Shown here: piece after piece, positions 45,458 to 54,393 of the stretch
Layout of the letters: each line of letters begins with the position of its first letter
Position numbering within the stretch: position 1 is the stretch's first letter
DNA from: ZC4RG30 sp049841155
GTDB lineage: Bacteria > Pseudomonadota > Gammaproteobacteria > Steroidobacterales > Steroidobacteraceae
Length of the DNA stretch: 64,000 nt
Reading direction: 5' to 3'
Assembly (NCBI GenBank): GCA_049841155.1
Contig: JASGHI010000003.1
Coordinates: forward strand, 620,001-684,000
The notes under the pieces: model-generated
What the model saw: the letters and a program-made list of their open reading frames with translations, nothing else
Databases searched by the model: none
Told to the model about the DNA's origin: nothing
Translations under genes and position numbers: made by a program

Positions 45458-45979
45458 ATGACGAGCCAGATCGGCATGGTTGGCGTCGCGCTGCTGCTGG
45501 TGGTCGTGATCAGCCTGGCGCTGGGTCTGCTGCGGTTCCGGGAACGCTTCCGGCGCCGCGATTCGCTGCTGACCCGCTCCGAAGTGTCGTTTCTGTGGGC
45601 ACTGGAACAGATCCTCGCCGGCAACGAGCGTGTCATGGCCAAAGTGCGGCTGGTGGACGTGCTCGAGCCGGCAGGGCCTGCCCGGACCTTCATCCGCTCA
45701 CGCCGGCGACTGCGCGACACCTACGTGGATTTCGTCGTGTGCCACCGCGACACGCTTGCCATCCGCTATGCCATCGAGCTGGACCAGCGCCAGGAGGACT
45801 CGCCGGCGCGCCGTGAACGTGACGCCTTCCTCGACATGGCCATGAAGAGCGCAGGCATCACCCTGCACCGCGTTCGCGCCAGGGAGCGCTATCGGCCGGA
45901 AGACCTCAGCCTGATGCTGGGAATCCGCTCGAAGGACGCACCCGTCCGCCGTGAACCCACCATCGGACCGTCCTTCTGA
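45458..45979 (+). CDS. DUF2726-type membrane-anchored protein
   Basis: This 173-residue protein has one N-terminal transmembrane helix (MVGVALLLVVVISLALGLL) and a cytosolic domain with the DUF2726 pattern. The pattern includes LLTRSEVSFLWALEQIL, a KVRLVDVLEP strand, YVDFVVCHRDTLAIRYAIELD and a late AGITLHRVRARE. DUF2726 has been compared with restriction-endonuclease-like folds; here DFVVC..AIELD could fill that role, but I do not claim activity. ATG at 45431 would add nine residues. It begins 36 bases after the class I phaC stop and may be co-transcribed. Confidence 0.72.
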   Translation: MTSQIGMVGVALLLVVVISLALGLLRFRERFRRRDSLLTRSEVSFLWALEQILAGNERVMAKVRLVDVLEPAGPARTFIRSRRRLRDTYVDFVVCHRDTLAIRYAIELDQRQEDSPARRERDAFLDMAMKSAGITLHRVRARERYRPEDLSLMLGIRSKDAPVRREPTIGPSF

Positions 45980-46004
45980 GTGAAGAGCCCCGCGGGCCCT
46001 GGCT

Positions 46005-47246
46005 CTACGGCTTCGGGGCATCGAAGCGGATCAGGACCGCAAGCGTCTTGTCGATGTGCTCCACCGTCTTGCTGAATGCCGGGCTGTCGACGCTGGTGTA
46101 ACGGCTGCGGAACTGCTCCTCGCTCATGCCCTCGGCCAGCGCCAGCGCACTCACCGGCAGCAGGTCCTCCTGCCGCGCCTGCGCAAGCCAGGCTCTGGCG
46201 TCACCGGCCTGCTCCGCCTGCGCACTCTTCTCCGCGCAGAAGACGCCGGAACGGTCGGCGGCCAGATCCACCAGCGAGAAGCCCGAACCGCCATCGCCGC
46301 TGTCGGAAATCTCCTTCCAGATGCCCACCGAGATCGAAGCCTGCGAGCCGAAGGCCGCCGCCAGCGCCGCCGACACCGACCAGTGCTTCACCAGGTCGCT
46401 GCGGCCCAGCAGTTCGAACTCCTGCTCGTCGGGCTCCCCGCAGCGCTGCGTCAGCTGCCTGCGCTCCGCCGCCAGCAAACCCACTTCTGTGCCGGCCACC
46501 AGTACGGCCAGGGCCATGAAGGCCGCGCGATTGTCCGCCGCAGTGCCATCGGCCCCACCGAACACCCTGCGCACCAGCACGGCGAAGTCGCGCTGCGGAT
46601 CGGCATGATGAGCCTCGACGAGACGGCAATAGTGAGCCGCGACACGCCCGGTATCGATGCCTTCCTCGCGCAGTGCGCTCAGGGTCCTGAGCATGCGCGC
46701 GCTGCCAGGCAGACGCATCCGAGCGGAAAGCCCCCGATCCCCGACCGCGAAGTCCATCACCAGTTCGTCCAGCGGCGGGATATCCGCCCCTTTGCGGTGC
46801 AGGTGATTGCGCGAGAGTTCAATGGCGGCATGCACCAGCCGCGCGGGCACGGGCAGCAGGCCGAGACGGCCGCTCACGCGCAATTGACCTTCCTGGCCGG
46901 CCGCCAGAAAGGCGCGGGCGTTGAGCCACAGATGAGGCGCCAGGGGCAGGCTTGCCACCAGCACACCCCGCTCCCCGTCGCGCAGGAATGTCGCATTCGC
47001 GAATCCCGCCGTGCGGCCGCCCAGTTCGGCGACGGCCGCAAGCTCGCGCCAGCTCGCGGCAATGGGCAAGGGGCGGGAGGCGCCGCGTAGTGCGTTGACG
47101 CGTGAGTAGACCTCACGGGCCGCCGCCACGTCGGCAGCCGTCGGCGACAACGGTTGCGCCGCCGGAGAGCAGGAAAGCAACAGGAAGGCCGGTGCCAGCA
47201 ATACCGCCAGCAGCACCCATGGCCACCGGCGTCGCATGATCGACAT
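46005..47246 (-). CDS. Uncharacterised predicted lipoprotein
   Basis: I do not recognise this 413-residue protein. The N-terminus MSIMRRRWPWVLLAVLLAPAF is a signal or membrane segment followed by a lipobox-like LLLSC, so it is probably a lipoprotein. The mature part is mixed alpha/beta with segments such as VVMDF-like LDELVMDFAVGDRGLSARM, RNHLHRKGADIP and a Cys pair (HYCRLVE, TQRCGEPDE). No catalytic motif stands out. It is divergent from the ligase-acyltransferase gene, with 149 bases between starts, and could belong to the same system; that is only positional inference. Confidence 0.6.
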   Translation of the reverse strand: MSIMRRRWPWVLLAVLLAPAFLLLSCSPAAQPLSPTAADVAAAREVYSRVNALRGASRPLPIAASWRELAAVAELGGRTAGFANATFLRDGERGVLVASLPLAPHLWLNARAFLAAGQEGQLRVSGRLGLLPVPARLVHAAIELSRNHLHRKGADIPPLDELVMDFAVGDRGLSARMRLPGSARMLRTLSALREEGIDTGRVAAHYCRLVEAHHADPQRDFAVLVRRVFGGADGTAADNRAAFMALAVLVAGTEVGLLAAERRQLTQRCGEPDEQEFELLGRSDLVKHWSVSAALAAAFGSQASISVGIWKEISDSGDGGSGFSLVDLAADRSGVFCAEKSAQAEQAGDARAWLAQARQEDLLPVSALALAEGMSEEQFRSRYTSVDSPAFSKTVEHIDKTLAVLIRFDAPKP

Positions 47247-47395
47247 GGGCACAGGATACGCGATCGCGCGGCGCAACCCCTGCGAAGTCGGCATGCGGCC
47301 ACCTCATGCATTATGTGACCTGGTGCGCGCCGGATGCTGAACACGCCGCCGCATCGGCGTTATCCTACCGGCTTGTCAGGCTGCACCCCTCCTCC

Positions 47396-49825
47396 ATGAA
47401 CCACGGCAATCTGCGGGCGACCGCCATCGTCGCCCGGAACTCCCTGTCCTACGTCGAGCTGGTGCTGGAGCTCAACGCCACGCACCAGCCGCTGGTCGCA
47501 GTGGCCAGCGAGGCCGCCGCCCGCGACCTCGGCGGCATCACGGTCGAGCGGGTGGTGGTTCCGGAGGAGCGCAGCGGCTGGTACGAACGGCACCATCCGC
47601 TGATCCACCTGGACGAACCCGCCCAGGTTGCCTACACCTCCGGCACCGAGGGCAAACCCAAGGGCATCGTCCTCACGTACGCAAACCTTGCCGATGCCGC
47701 CGAGCGCATCATTGCAGTAATGGGCCTGGATGCCGGGGTGCGCGAGTACGTAGGCGTTCCGGCGACCTACAGCTTCGGTATGGGCCGTTTCCGCGCCATC
47801 AGCGCCGTGGGCGGACGCGCCTATCTGCCTCCCCGGGGCTTCGATCCGCTGGAGCTCGCGCGCATGCTGGCTGCGGGCGAAGTGAATTCGCTGGCAGCCG
47901 TTCCCACGCTGCTGCGCATCCTGCTGGCCTCGCCCGAGGTCATCGGCAATGCCGGAGCGAAGCTGCGCTGGATGGAGATCGGCTCGCAGTACATGTCGGC
48001 GCAAGAGAAACTCGCCATCCGTGCAATGTTCCCCAATGCCCGGATCGTGCAGCACTATGGTTTGACCGAGGCTTCCCGCACCACATTCCTGGAAATTTCC
48101 GATGTGCCCGCGGAGCGGCTCGAATCCGTGGGCAGAGCCACCGGCGGCACGCATGTCCGGATCACCGACGACGGCCGTGTGCAGATACGCGGGCCGCATG
48201 TGGCCCGATGGCGCATCGACTCCGAGGGACTGCACGCACTGCAGGACGCCGAGGGGTGGCTGCTGACGAACGACCTGGGGCATTTCGAAGACGGTTATCT
48301 GCACTACGACGGCCGCGCGGACGACCTCATCAACATCGGTGGCATCAAGGTGCTGCCTGACCTGCTCGAAGGCAGGATACGCGGCCTGATCGGCCAGGGA
48401 ACGAAACTCGCCGTTGCCCGTGTACCGGACCCGTTGCGCGGCGACGGAGTACTCGTGGTTGCCGAGCCCGGCGATGCCGACAGCAGCCGCATCCGGACCG
48501 CCGCCAGCACCGCCCTGCGCGAGTTCGGTGTCGAGGCGGGCAATGCACTGCACGTGAACATGGTCGAGGCCATTCCCCGCACCGCCACCGGCAAGGCGCA
48601 ACGTCGGTTGATCACCGAGCAGTTCCGCGCCGAACAGCCGCTCGCTGCCCCGGCGCAGCCCGATGCCGCGGACGACCACAGCGTTCTGGCCTTCTTCCAG
48701 CGCTCGTTCCCGGATCACACCGTCACCCCCGAGGACAGCTTCGAGACGCTGGGCGGAGACTCCCTGCAATACATCCGCTTCTCGATGGATTTCGAACGCC
48801 GTTTCGGAACGCCGCCATCACATTGGGAAGGAATGAGCGTAGCCCAGCTGCAGGCCGGGATGGCGGGCCGGAAGAAATCGTTCTGGCGGCGGCTGGAATC
48901 CTCGATCTTCACGCGCGCGATGTTCATGACCTTCATCGTCGCGCTGCACGTGGATGCGTTCATCTACAGCAGGAATTGGGGCGCCGCCTACTTCCTCGTG
49001 CTGCTCGCCGGCTACAGCGTGGTGCGCTTCCAGCTGCCGGAAATCAACCGCAGCGGCCGCGTCAGCACCATCCTCGGCACGGTGCTGCGCGTAGCCATCC
49101 CCACCATACTCGTGGTGGCGCTGCTGCAGCTGGCAGCGCGGACATTCGAGCTCAAACCCCTGCTGCTGATATCCAATTTCTTCGATCCCTCGCAGTACAA
49201 GATCGTCACCTACTACTTCGTGGAGTTCTACATCCAGCTGCTATTGCTGGCGGCACTGCTGTTCTCATTCCCGGCAGTGAGAACCCAGTTCAACCGGCAG
49301 CCCATGCTCAGCGCCCTGGTGCTGCTGGCGGTGGTCGAGATCATCAATTTCGTGATGGGGCGGTTCTGGAATACCACCTACATCTTCGACCGCACACCCC
49401 AGAACTATGCCTGGGCATTCGTCTGCGGCATGGTCATCGCCAGCGCCCGCAGTTTTCCGGCGCGCACCATCGCCATGCTGACCGTGGTCGCGGCCACCTG
49501 GATCAAGTGGGGTCCGTCCTCGGCGATGTACTGGGTGGACGGTGGAACTGCCCTGCTGCTGTTCGTGCCCGAGTTCTACGTTCCGGCACCGATAAAGATA
49601 CTGGCCGGCGAGATCGCGGGCGCATCGATGTTCATCTTCCTCAGCCACTGGCATGTGCATACCGTGGTGACCCGCCTCTTCGGTCACGAAATGCCCTGGG
49701 TGTCGCTGGTCGCGGCCCTCGCGGTCGGAATCGTGTTTGCCCGCTGCTACCTGTGGATGGAGAACCGCGTACGCGCCCTGCTTGCACGGCGCAATGCCAG
49801 AATCCCCGCAGACCAGACAGCCTGA
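47396..49825 (+). CDS. Fusion of AMP-forming acyl ligase, acyl carrier domain and acyltransferase 3 membrane domain
   Basis: One 809-residue protein carries three modules. Residues 1 to about 415 are an ANL adenylating enzyme with a shortened N-terminus: the P-loop YTSGTEGKPKG is already at 80-90. QHYGLTEASR, DLGHFEDGYLHYDGR and the late Lys motif RTATGKAQ complete the active site. Residues about 428-490 are a carrier domain with the phosphopantetheine attachment Ser456 in LGGDSLQYI. From about 505, some ten hydrophobic helices form an acyltransferase 3 (OafA-like) domain, with candidate catalytic His in FIVALHVDAF. The design suggests that an acyl group is activated, loaded on the built-in carrier and passed to an acceptor at the membrane. 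An ABC exporter gene follows after 55 bases. Start choice 47396 drops an unlikely 30-residue extension. Confidence 0.85.
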   Translation: MNHGNLRATAIVARNSLSYVELVLELNATHQPLVAVASEAAARDLGGITVERVVVPEERSGWYERHHPLIHLDEPAQVAYTSGTEGKPKGIVLTYANLADAAERIIAVMGLDAGVREYVGVPATYSFGMGRFRAISAVGGRAYLPPRGFDPLELARMLAAGEVNSLAAVPTLLRILLASPEVIGNAGAKLRWMEIGSQYMSAQEKLAIRAMFPNARIVQHYGLTEASRTTFLEISDVPAERLESVGRATGGTHVRITDDGRVQIRGPHVARWRIDSEGLHALQDAEGWLLTNDLGHFEDGYLHYDGRADDLINIGGIKVLPDLLEGRIRGLIGQGTKLAVARVPDPLRGDGVLVVAEPGDADSSRIRTAASTALREFGVEAGNALHVNMVEAIPRTATGKAQRRLITEQFRAEQPLAAPAQPDAADDHSVLAFFQRSFPDHTVTPEDSFETLGGDSLQYIRFSMDFERRFGTPPSHWEGMSVAQLQAGMAGRKKSFWRRLESSIFTRAMFMTFIVALHVDAFIYSRNWGAAYFLVLLAGYSVVRFQLPEINRSGRVSTILGTVLRVAIPTILVVALLQLAARTFELKPLLLISNFFDPSQYKIVTYYFVEFYIQLLLLAALLFSFPAVRTQFNRQPMLSALVLLAVVEIINFVMGRFWNTTYIFDRTPQNYAWAFVCGMVIASARSFPARTIAMLTVVAATWIKWGPSSAMYWVDGGTALLLFVPEFYVPAPIKILAGEIAGASMFIFLSHWHVHTVVTRLFGHEMPWVSLVAALAVGIVFARCYLWMENRVRALLARRNARIPADQTA

Positions 49826-49880
49826 CCCTGCCTCGGCCGATCGGCGACAATGCCGGCACTGACTGGCCTGGCGTTGTCGC

Positions 49881-51728
49881 ATGTATCACTGGTTCGAAAC
49901 CCGCCTTGACCCCTTTCCCGGCGATCCGCCCGCGCAGCCGCCGCGCACGCTGTATGCCTTTTGCCGTCACTACACGCGAGGCGCGGAAAAATGGCTGCTG
50001 CTGCTGGCACTGACCACTACCGGCATTGCCGTCGCCGAGCTGCTGCTGTACGCCTACGTTGGATCCCTGGTCGACCGGCTGGGAGCCAGCACTCCCGCCA
50101 CCTTCCTTGCCGAGGAAGGCCGGCGCCTGCTGTGGATGGGCGTGCTGGTGGCGGTGGCACTGCCTGCGACGGTGCTGCTGAATTCCCTCGTGCAGCACCA
50201 GACCCTGCTCGGCAACTTCCCGATGCGCATCCGCTGGAACGTGCACCGCTACCTGCTGCGCCAGTCCATGGGTTACTTCCAGGACGAGTTCGCCGGCCGC
50301 ATCGCCACCAAGCTGATGCAGACTTCGCTCGCGGTCCGCGAAACCGTCATCAAGCTGATCGACATCGGCAACTACATCCTGGTGTTCTTCCTCGGCACCC
50401 TGGCCGTGGCAGGTGCATCGGATCTGCGGATGACGCTGCCCTTCCTGGTCTGGATTCTCCTCTACAGCCTGCTCATGCGGTATTTCGTGCCGCGCATGGA
50501 GCGCATATCGCGGGCCCAGGCCGACGCGCGCTCGGAAATGACCGGCCGCATCGTCGACAGCTACACCAATATCGCCACCGTCAAGCTGTTCTCCCATTCA
50601 CAGCGCGAACAGGCGTACACGCACGAGGCCATGGACGGTTTTCTCGCAACCGTGTATCCGCAGATGCGGCTGTCCACGCGCGTCTGGAGCCTGCTGTATG
50701 GGCTGAATATGGCGCTGCTGTTTGCGACCGTGGCGCTCGGGCTGTGGCTGTGGCATCAGAACGCGGTGAGCGCGGGCACCATCGCCGTGGCGCTGGCACT
50801 GGCACTGCGCATCCTCGGCATGTCGCAGTGGATAGTGTGGGAGCTGTCGGCGCTGTTCGAGAACATTGGCACGGTGCACGATGGCATCACTTCGATCTCG
50901 CTGCCGCCGACCGTGGACGATGCCCACGAGGCGCCCGCAATGGCGCCCGCAGCCGGCGACATCCGTTTCGAGGGTGTCGGTTTCCACTACGGCAAGGCCG
51001 GCGGCATGATGGAGCGCCTCGACCTGCATGTGCGCCCGGGCGAGAAAATCGGCGTGGTCGGTCGCTCCGGCGCCGGCAAATCCACGCTGGTGAACCTGCT
51101 GCTGCGATTCCACGACTGCGAAAGCGGCCGCATCCTCGTCGATGGCATCGATGTTGCCAGCGTGCAGCAGGACACACTGCGCGCGCAGATCGGTGTGGTC
51201 ACGCAGGACACGTCGCTGCTGCATCGCTCGGTGCGCGACAACATCCTCTACGGTCGCCCCGACGCCAGCGAGGCGGAAATGATCGAGGCTGCGAAGCAGG
51301 CCCGCGCGCACGACTTCATTCTGGAGCTGAGCGACAGGGATGGGCGCCGCGGCTACGACGCCCATGTCGGCGAACGCGGCGTGAAGCTCTCCGGCGGGCA
51401 GCGTCAGCGCATCGCCATCGCACGCGTGCTGCTCAAGAACGCACCGGTACTGGTGCTCGACGAAGCCACTTCGGCGCTGGATTCTGAGGTCGAGGCCGCC
51501 ATCCAGGAAAACCTCTACCGGCTGATGCAAGGCAAGACCGTCATCGCCATCGCCCATCGGCTTTCCACCATCGCGGCAATGGACCGGCTGATCGTGATGG
51601 ACCAAGGCGCCATCGTCGAGCAGGGAACGCACGAAGCGCTGGTTGCCGCGGGTGGAATCTATGCGCGGCTTTGGCAGCGGCAATCGCGCGGCTTCATCGA
51701 CAGCGGCGACCAGGAGACGCTGCGCTGA
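49881..51728 (+). CDS. ABC exporter, fused membrane and ATPase domains
   Basis: A 615-residue half-transporter of the exporter (MsbA/multidrug/lipid) type. Six transmembrane helices lie in residues about 30-330. The nucleotide-binding domain has Walker A VGRSGAGKSTL, Q-loop VTQDTSLLH, signature LSGGQRQRIAIAR, Walker B VLVLDEATSALD and the H-loop IAHRLSTI. It should work as a homodimer in the inner membrane, moving a hydrophobic substrate outward. The start lies 55 bases after the ligase-carrier-acyltransferase gene, so it may export that enzyme's product. The substrate is not determinable from sequence. Confidence 0.93.
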   Translation: MYHWFETRLDPFPGDPPAQPPRTLYAFCRHYTRGAEKWLLLLALTTTGIAVAELLLYAYVGSLVDRLGASTPATFLAEEGRRLLWMGVLVAVALPATVLLNSLVQHQTLLGNFPMRIRWNVHRYLLRQSMGYFQDEFAGRIATKLMQTSLAVRETVIKLIDIGNYILVFFLGTLAVAGASDLRMTLPFLVWILLYSLLMRYFVPRMERISRAQADARSEMTGRIVDSYTNIATVKLFSHSQREQAYTHEAMDGFLATVYPQMRLSTRVWSLLYGLNMALLFATVALGLWLWHQNAVSAGTIAVALALALRILGMSQWIVWELSALFENIGTVHDGITSISLPPTVDDAHEAPAMAPAAGDIRFEGVGFHYGKAGGMMERLDLHVRPGEKIGVVGRSGAGKSTLVNLLLRFHDCESGRILVDGIDVASVQQDTLRAQIGVVTQDTSLLHRSVRDNILYGRPDASEAEMIEAAKQARAHDFILELSDRDGRRGYDAHVGERGVKLSGGQRQRIAIARVLLKNAPVLVLDEATSALDSEVEAAIQENLYRLMQGKTVIAIAHRLSTIAAMDRLIVMDQGAIVEQGTHEALVAAGGIYARLWQRQSRGFIDSGDQETLR

Positions 51729-51731
51729 GAT

Positions 51732-52760
51732 TCAGGCCGACATGTCGAGCACGATGCGGCCTTCGATATCGCCGCGGTGCATGCGGGCGAACACATCGTT
51801 GATGTTGCCGAGCTTCTCGGTGGTCACCCTGGCCTGCACCTTGCCTTGTTCGGCGAATTCCAGCGACTCCTGCAGGTCCAGCCGCGTGCCGACGATCGAG
51901 CCGCGCACGGTTATGCCATTGAGCACCATGCCGAAGATGTCGAGCGGAAAACCACCAGGCGGCAGGCCGACCAGCGACACAGTGCCGCCGCGGCGCAGCA
52001 TGCCGGTAGCCTGTTCAAATGCCTTCAGCGAGACCGCGGTCACCAGCGCTCCATGAGCGCCGCCGATCTCCTTCCTGAGAAAGGTTGCCGGATCGGTGGT
52101 GCGGGCATTGACCGTGACTCTCGCGCCCAATCTCTCGGCCAGCCGCAGCTTGGCATCGTCCACGTCCACTGCGGCCACGTTCAGGCCCATGGCTTTCGCA
52201 TATTGCACCGCCATGTGGCCCAGGCCACCGATGCCGGAGATTGCCACCCAGTCTCCTGGCTTGGTGTCGGTGACCTTCAGACCTTTGTAGACGGTCACGC
52301 CTGCGCATAGCACCGGCGCGATTCCGATGAAATCCACACTTCGCGGCAAATGGCCCACGTAGCCGGGATCGGCCAGCACATACTCGGCAAAGCTGCCGTT
52401 GACCGAGTAGCCTGTATTCCGCTGCGATTCGCACAGCGTCTCCCAGGCACCGAGGCAGTGCGTGCAGTGGCCGCAGGCCGAATACAGCCAAGGCACGCCT
52501 ACGCGGTCGCCTTCCCTCACATGGGTCACGCCTGCGCCAACCGCAGCCACATGGCCCACGCCCTCGTGGCCGGGGATGAACGGCGGACGGGGTTTCGCCG
52601 GCCAGTCGCCCTCGGCCGCGTGCAAATCCGTGTGGCAGACACCGCAGGCCGCGACCTTCACCAGGATCTCGCCGGCCCGCGGGCGCGGCACCGGAACCTC
52701 CTCGATGACCAGCGGCTTGCCAAATTCCCGCACAACAGCGGCTTTCATGGTCCTGTCCAT
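51732..52760 (-). CDS. Zinc-dependent alcohol dehydrogenase, AdhP/AdhA type
   Basis: This 342-residue medium-chain dehydrogenase oxidises primary alcohols or reduces aldehydes with NAD. Catalytic zinc ligands are in CGVCHTDLH and GHEGVGHV. Structural zinc cysteines are in SACGHCTHCLGAWETLC. The cofactor motif is SGIGGLGHMAVQYAKAMG. The start MDRTMKAAVV at 52760 has GAGGAG 8 bases upstream, preferred over the Met four residues later. An FNR/Anr-like box lies about 60 bases upstream of the ATG, suggesting low-oxygen control. Confidence 0.93.
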   Translation of the reverse strand: MDRTMKAAVVREFGKPLVIEEVPVPRPRAGEILVKVAACGVCHTDLHAAEGDWPAKPRPPFIPGHEGVGHVAAVGAGVTHVREGDRVGVPWLYSACGHCTHCLGAWETLCESQRNTGYSVNGSFAEYVLADPGYVGHLPRSVDFIGIAPVLCAGVTVYKGLKVTDTKPGDWVAISGIGGLGHMAVQYAKAMGLNVAAVDVDDAKLRLAERLGARVTVNARTTDPATFLRKEIGGAHGALVTAVSLKAFEQATGMLRRGGTVSLVGLPPGGFPLDIFGMVLNGITVRGSIVGTRLDLQESLEFAEQGKVQARVTTEKLGNINDVFARMHRGDIEGRIVLDMSA

Positions 52761-52813
52761 CGCAATCTCCTCAACCTGTGGCTGCAGCATGAGGCTCCCC
52801 GCCATCGGCCGTA

Positions 52814-52827
52814 TTGATTGCGGTCAA
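52814..52827. promoter_or_regulatory. FNR/Anr-like box upstream of the alcohol dehydrogenase
   Basis: TTGATTGCGGTCAA differs by one base from the FNR/Anr consensus TTGAT-N4-ATCAA. It is centred about 60 bases before the alcohol dehydrogenase ATG, which would place a transcription start about 20 bases before the start codon if the box is centred near -41. It overlaps the stop codon of the upstream gene. Confidence 0.45.
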
Positions 52828-54341
52828 TCCGCGGGCAAACCCGCCAGCAGCGCATCGAGATTCGCGCCGTCCCAGTCCGGCGAGTCCTCCATCTGCGTCA
52901 ATACGCGCTGGGCCGCCTCCGCCACGCGGCCGCCATGCGGATTGTAGGCCACCGAGCGCAGATCCTCCCGAGCCTCGGGAAACTGCCTGCGCCGGATGAG
53001 TTCAGCCGCCAGCATCAGGCGCAGCGACGAATCGAAAGGCGCCAGTTCTGCAGCGCGGCGCAGTCCGTTCACGGCATTCTCGGGGGGCTGCCGATGCTGC
53101 GCCGTAAAGACCAGATAGTTGTAGATGAGTGGAAGCGGATGATCGGGTTCCAGCTTGTTCAGCGCCAGAAAAGGCTCGCGCGCACGGGTGTAGGCGGCGG
53201 CGTCCGCCTCCCCTGCCGCAAGACGGAACAATGACAGTCCTTTCTGGATGTACGCATCGACCAGCGACGGATCCAGGGCCAGAGCCGCATCGGCAGCGGC
53301 GATCGCCTCTGCATAGTTCTGTGCATCGTGCTCGGCCTCCGCCAGCACGGCCAGGACCGCAGGATCCTGCGGGAATCGCGCCGCAACCGCCCGTGCCTCC
53401 GGCAGCAAGGCACTGGCCTGCTCCAGCGTGACACCGCGGCGCGAACGGATGCGAACCGGCATGGCGGCTGCTTCGCCCTCCCGCAGGACTCGCACCGCGA
53501 TCGGCCCTGTCTCCAGCGCGGCCGCAGACAGGGTGAAGGCCAGGATCTTCCCCCTGTGCAGGTAGGCATCCAGTTCCTTCTCGAGCTTGTCCAGGTCGCC
53601 GAAAGCCTCCCGGCCAGCATCCAGCGAACCGCTCCCCCGGGACAGCAGGCGCAGATAGTTCCTCAGTTGACCTGCACGCGCCTTTTCGAAAGTCAGATAG
53701 TGGAACAGCAGCCAGCTCTTCCCGTAGAACGCATCGCCTCCCTTGCGCGTACGCTCCGCCCGAGTATCCAGGAGCTCCGAGACTTTCACGTCGCGCGCGT
53801 AGACGAACTCGGCTGCGCGATGCTGTGCCGGCCGGCCGATGCCTACGCGGCCGTCCGGGAAGAAACTCGCGGAGGCGAAGAACTCCGCGGCCCCTTCCGC
53901 ATACCAGCGCGGCATGGCGAAGCTGCTGCTGGTGAACATGAAGTGATGGGCATATTCATGCAGCAAGGCGATCATCGAGAAGTCCAGATCCGTGGTACCC
54001 GTCTTGATGCCGGGCACGATGGCCAGGGAACCACCAGCCCGCGGCACATAAAACGCACCGATATCCGCCTTGCGGTCCCCATACAGCTTGCGGACCTCGA
54101 CCGGATTCTTCACCACATAGACCGTTACCCGGTTCGATGGGCTAGGAGTTTCCGGGCGCGTGTTGGTCACCAGGCTGATTGCGGCGTGGAAACGCTCGAG
54201 CTGCTGGGAGAAGGTACGGATGTCCCGCTCGCTGTCGTCGGCATACACGACGAAATTTGGACTCGACGCCACGAACCACTCGGCGCGGCAGACAACCGGC
54301 ATCAAGGATACAAACAGCGCTGTCAGCAATGCCTGCCGCAT
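52824..54341 (-). CDS. Secreted gluzincin-like metallopeptidase with TPR repeats
   Basis: A 505-residue protein with signal peptide MRQALLTALFVSLMPVVCRA. The N-terminal domain carries LLHEYAHHF, an HExxH zinc motif, with WYAEGAAEFFA downstream supplying the third-ligand Glu; this is the peptidase MA-like layout. From about residue 300 TPR units follow (AEAEHDAQNYAEAIAAADAALALDPS and AYTRAREPFLALNKLEP regions). The product is probably periplasmic. The substrate is unknown. It ends at the FNR-like box of the next gene. Confidence 0.8.
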   Translation of the reverse strand: MRQALLTALFVSLMPVVCRAEWFVASSPNFVVYADDSERDIRTFSQQLERFHAAISLVTNTRPETPSPSNRVTVYVVKNPVEVRKLYGDRKADIGAFYVPRAGGSLAIVPGIKTGTTDLDFSMIALLHEYAHHFMFTSSSFAMPRWYAEGAAEFFASASFFPDGRVGIGRPAQHRAAEFVYARDVKVSELLDTRAERTRKGGDAFYGKSWLLFHYLTFEKARAGQLRNYLRLLSRGSGSLDAGREAFGDLDKLEKELDAYLHRGKILAFTLSAAALETGPIAVRVLREGEAAAMPVRIRSRRGVTLEQASALLPEARAVAARFPQDPAVLAVLAEAEHDAQNYAEAIAAADAALALDPSLVDAYIQKGLSLFRLAAGEADAAAYTRAREPFLALNKLEPDHPLPLIYNYLVFTAQHRQPPENAVNGLRRAAELAPFDSSLRLMLAAELIRRRQFPEAREDLRSVAYNPHGGRVAEAAQRVLTQMEDSPDWDGANLDALLAGLPAD

Positions 54342-54393
54342 GAAATCCCCCTTTTTTCGCCCAAGTTACCTTCGGGCACCGTCGCGTGGCAAA

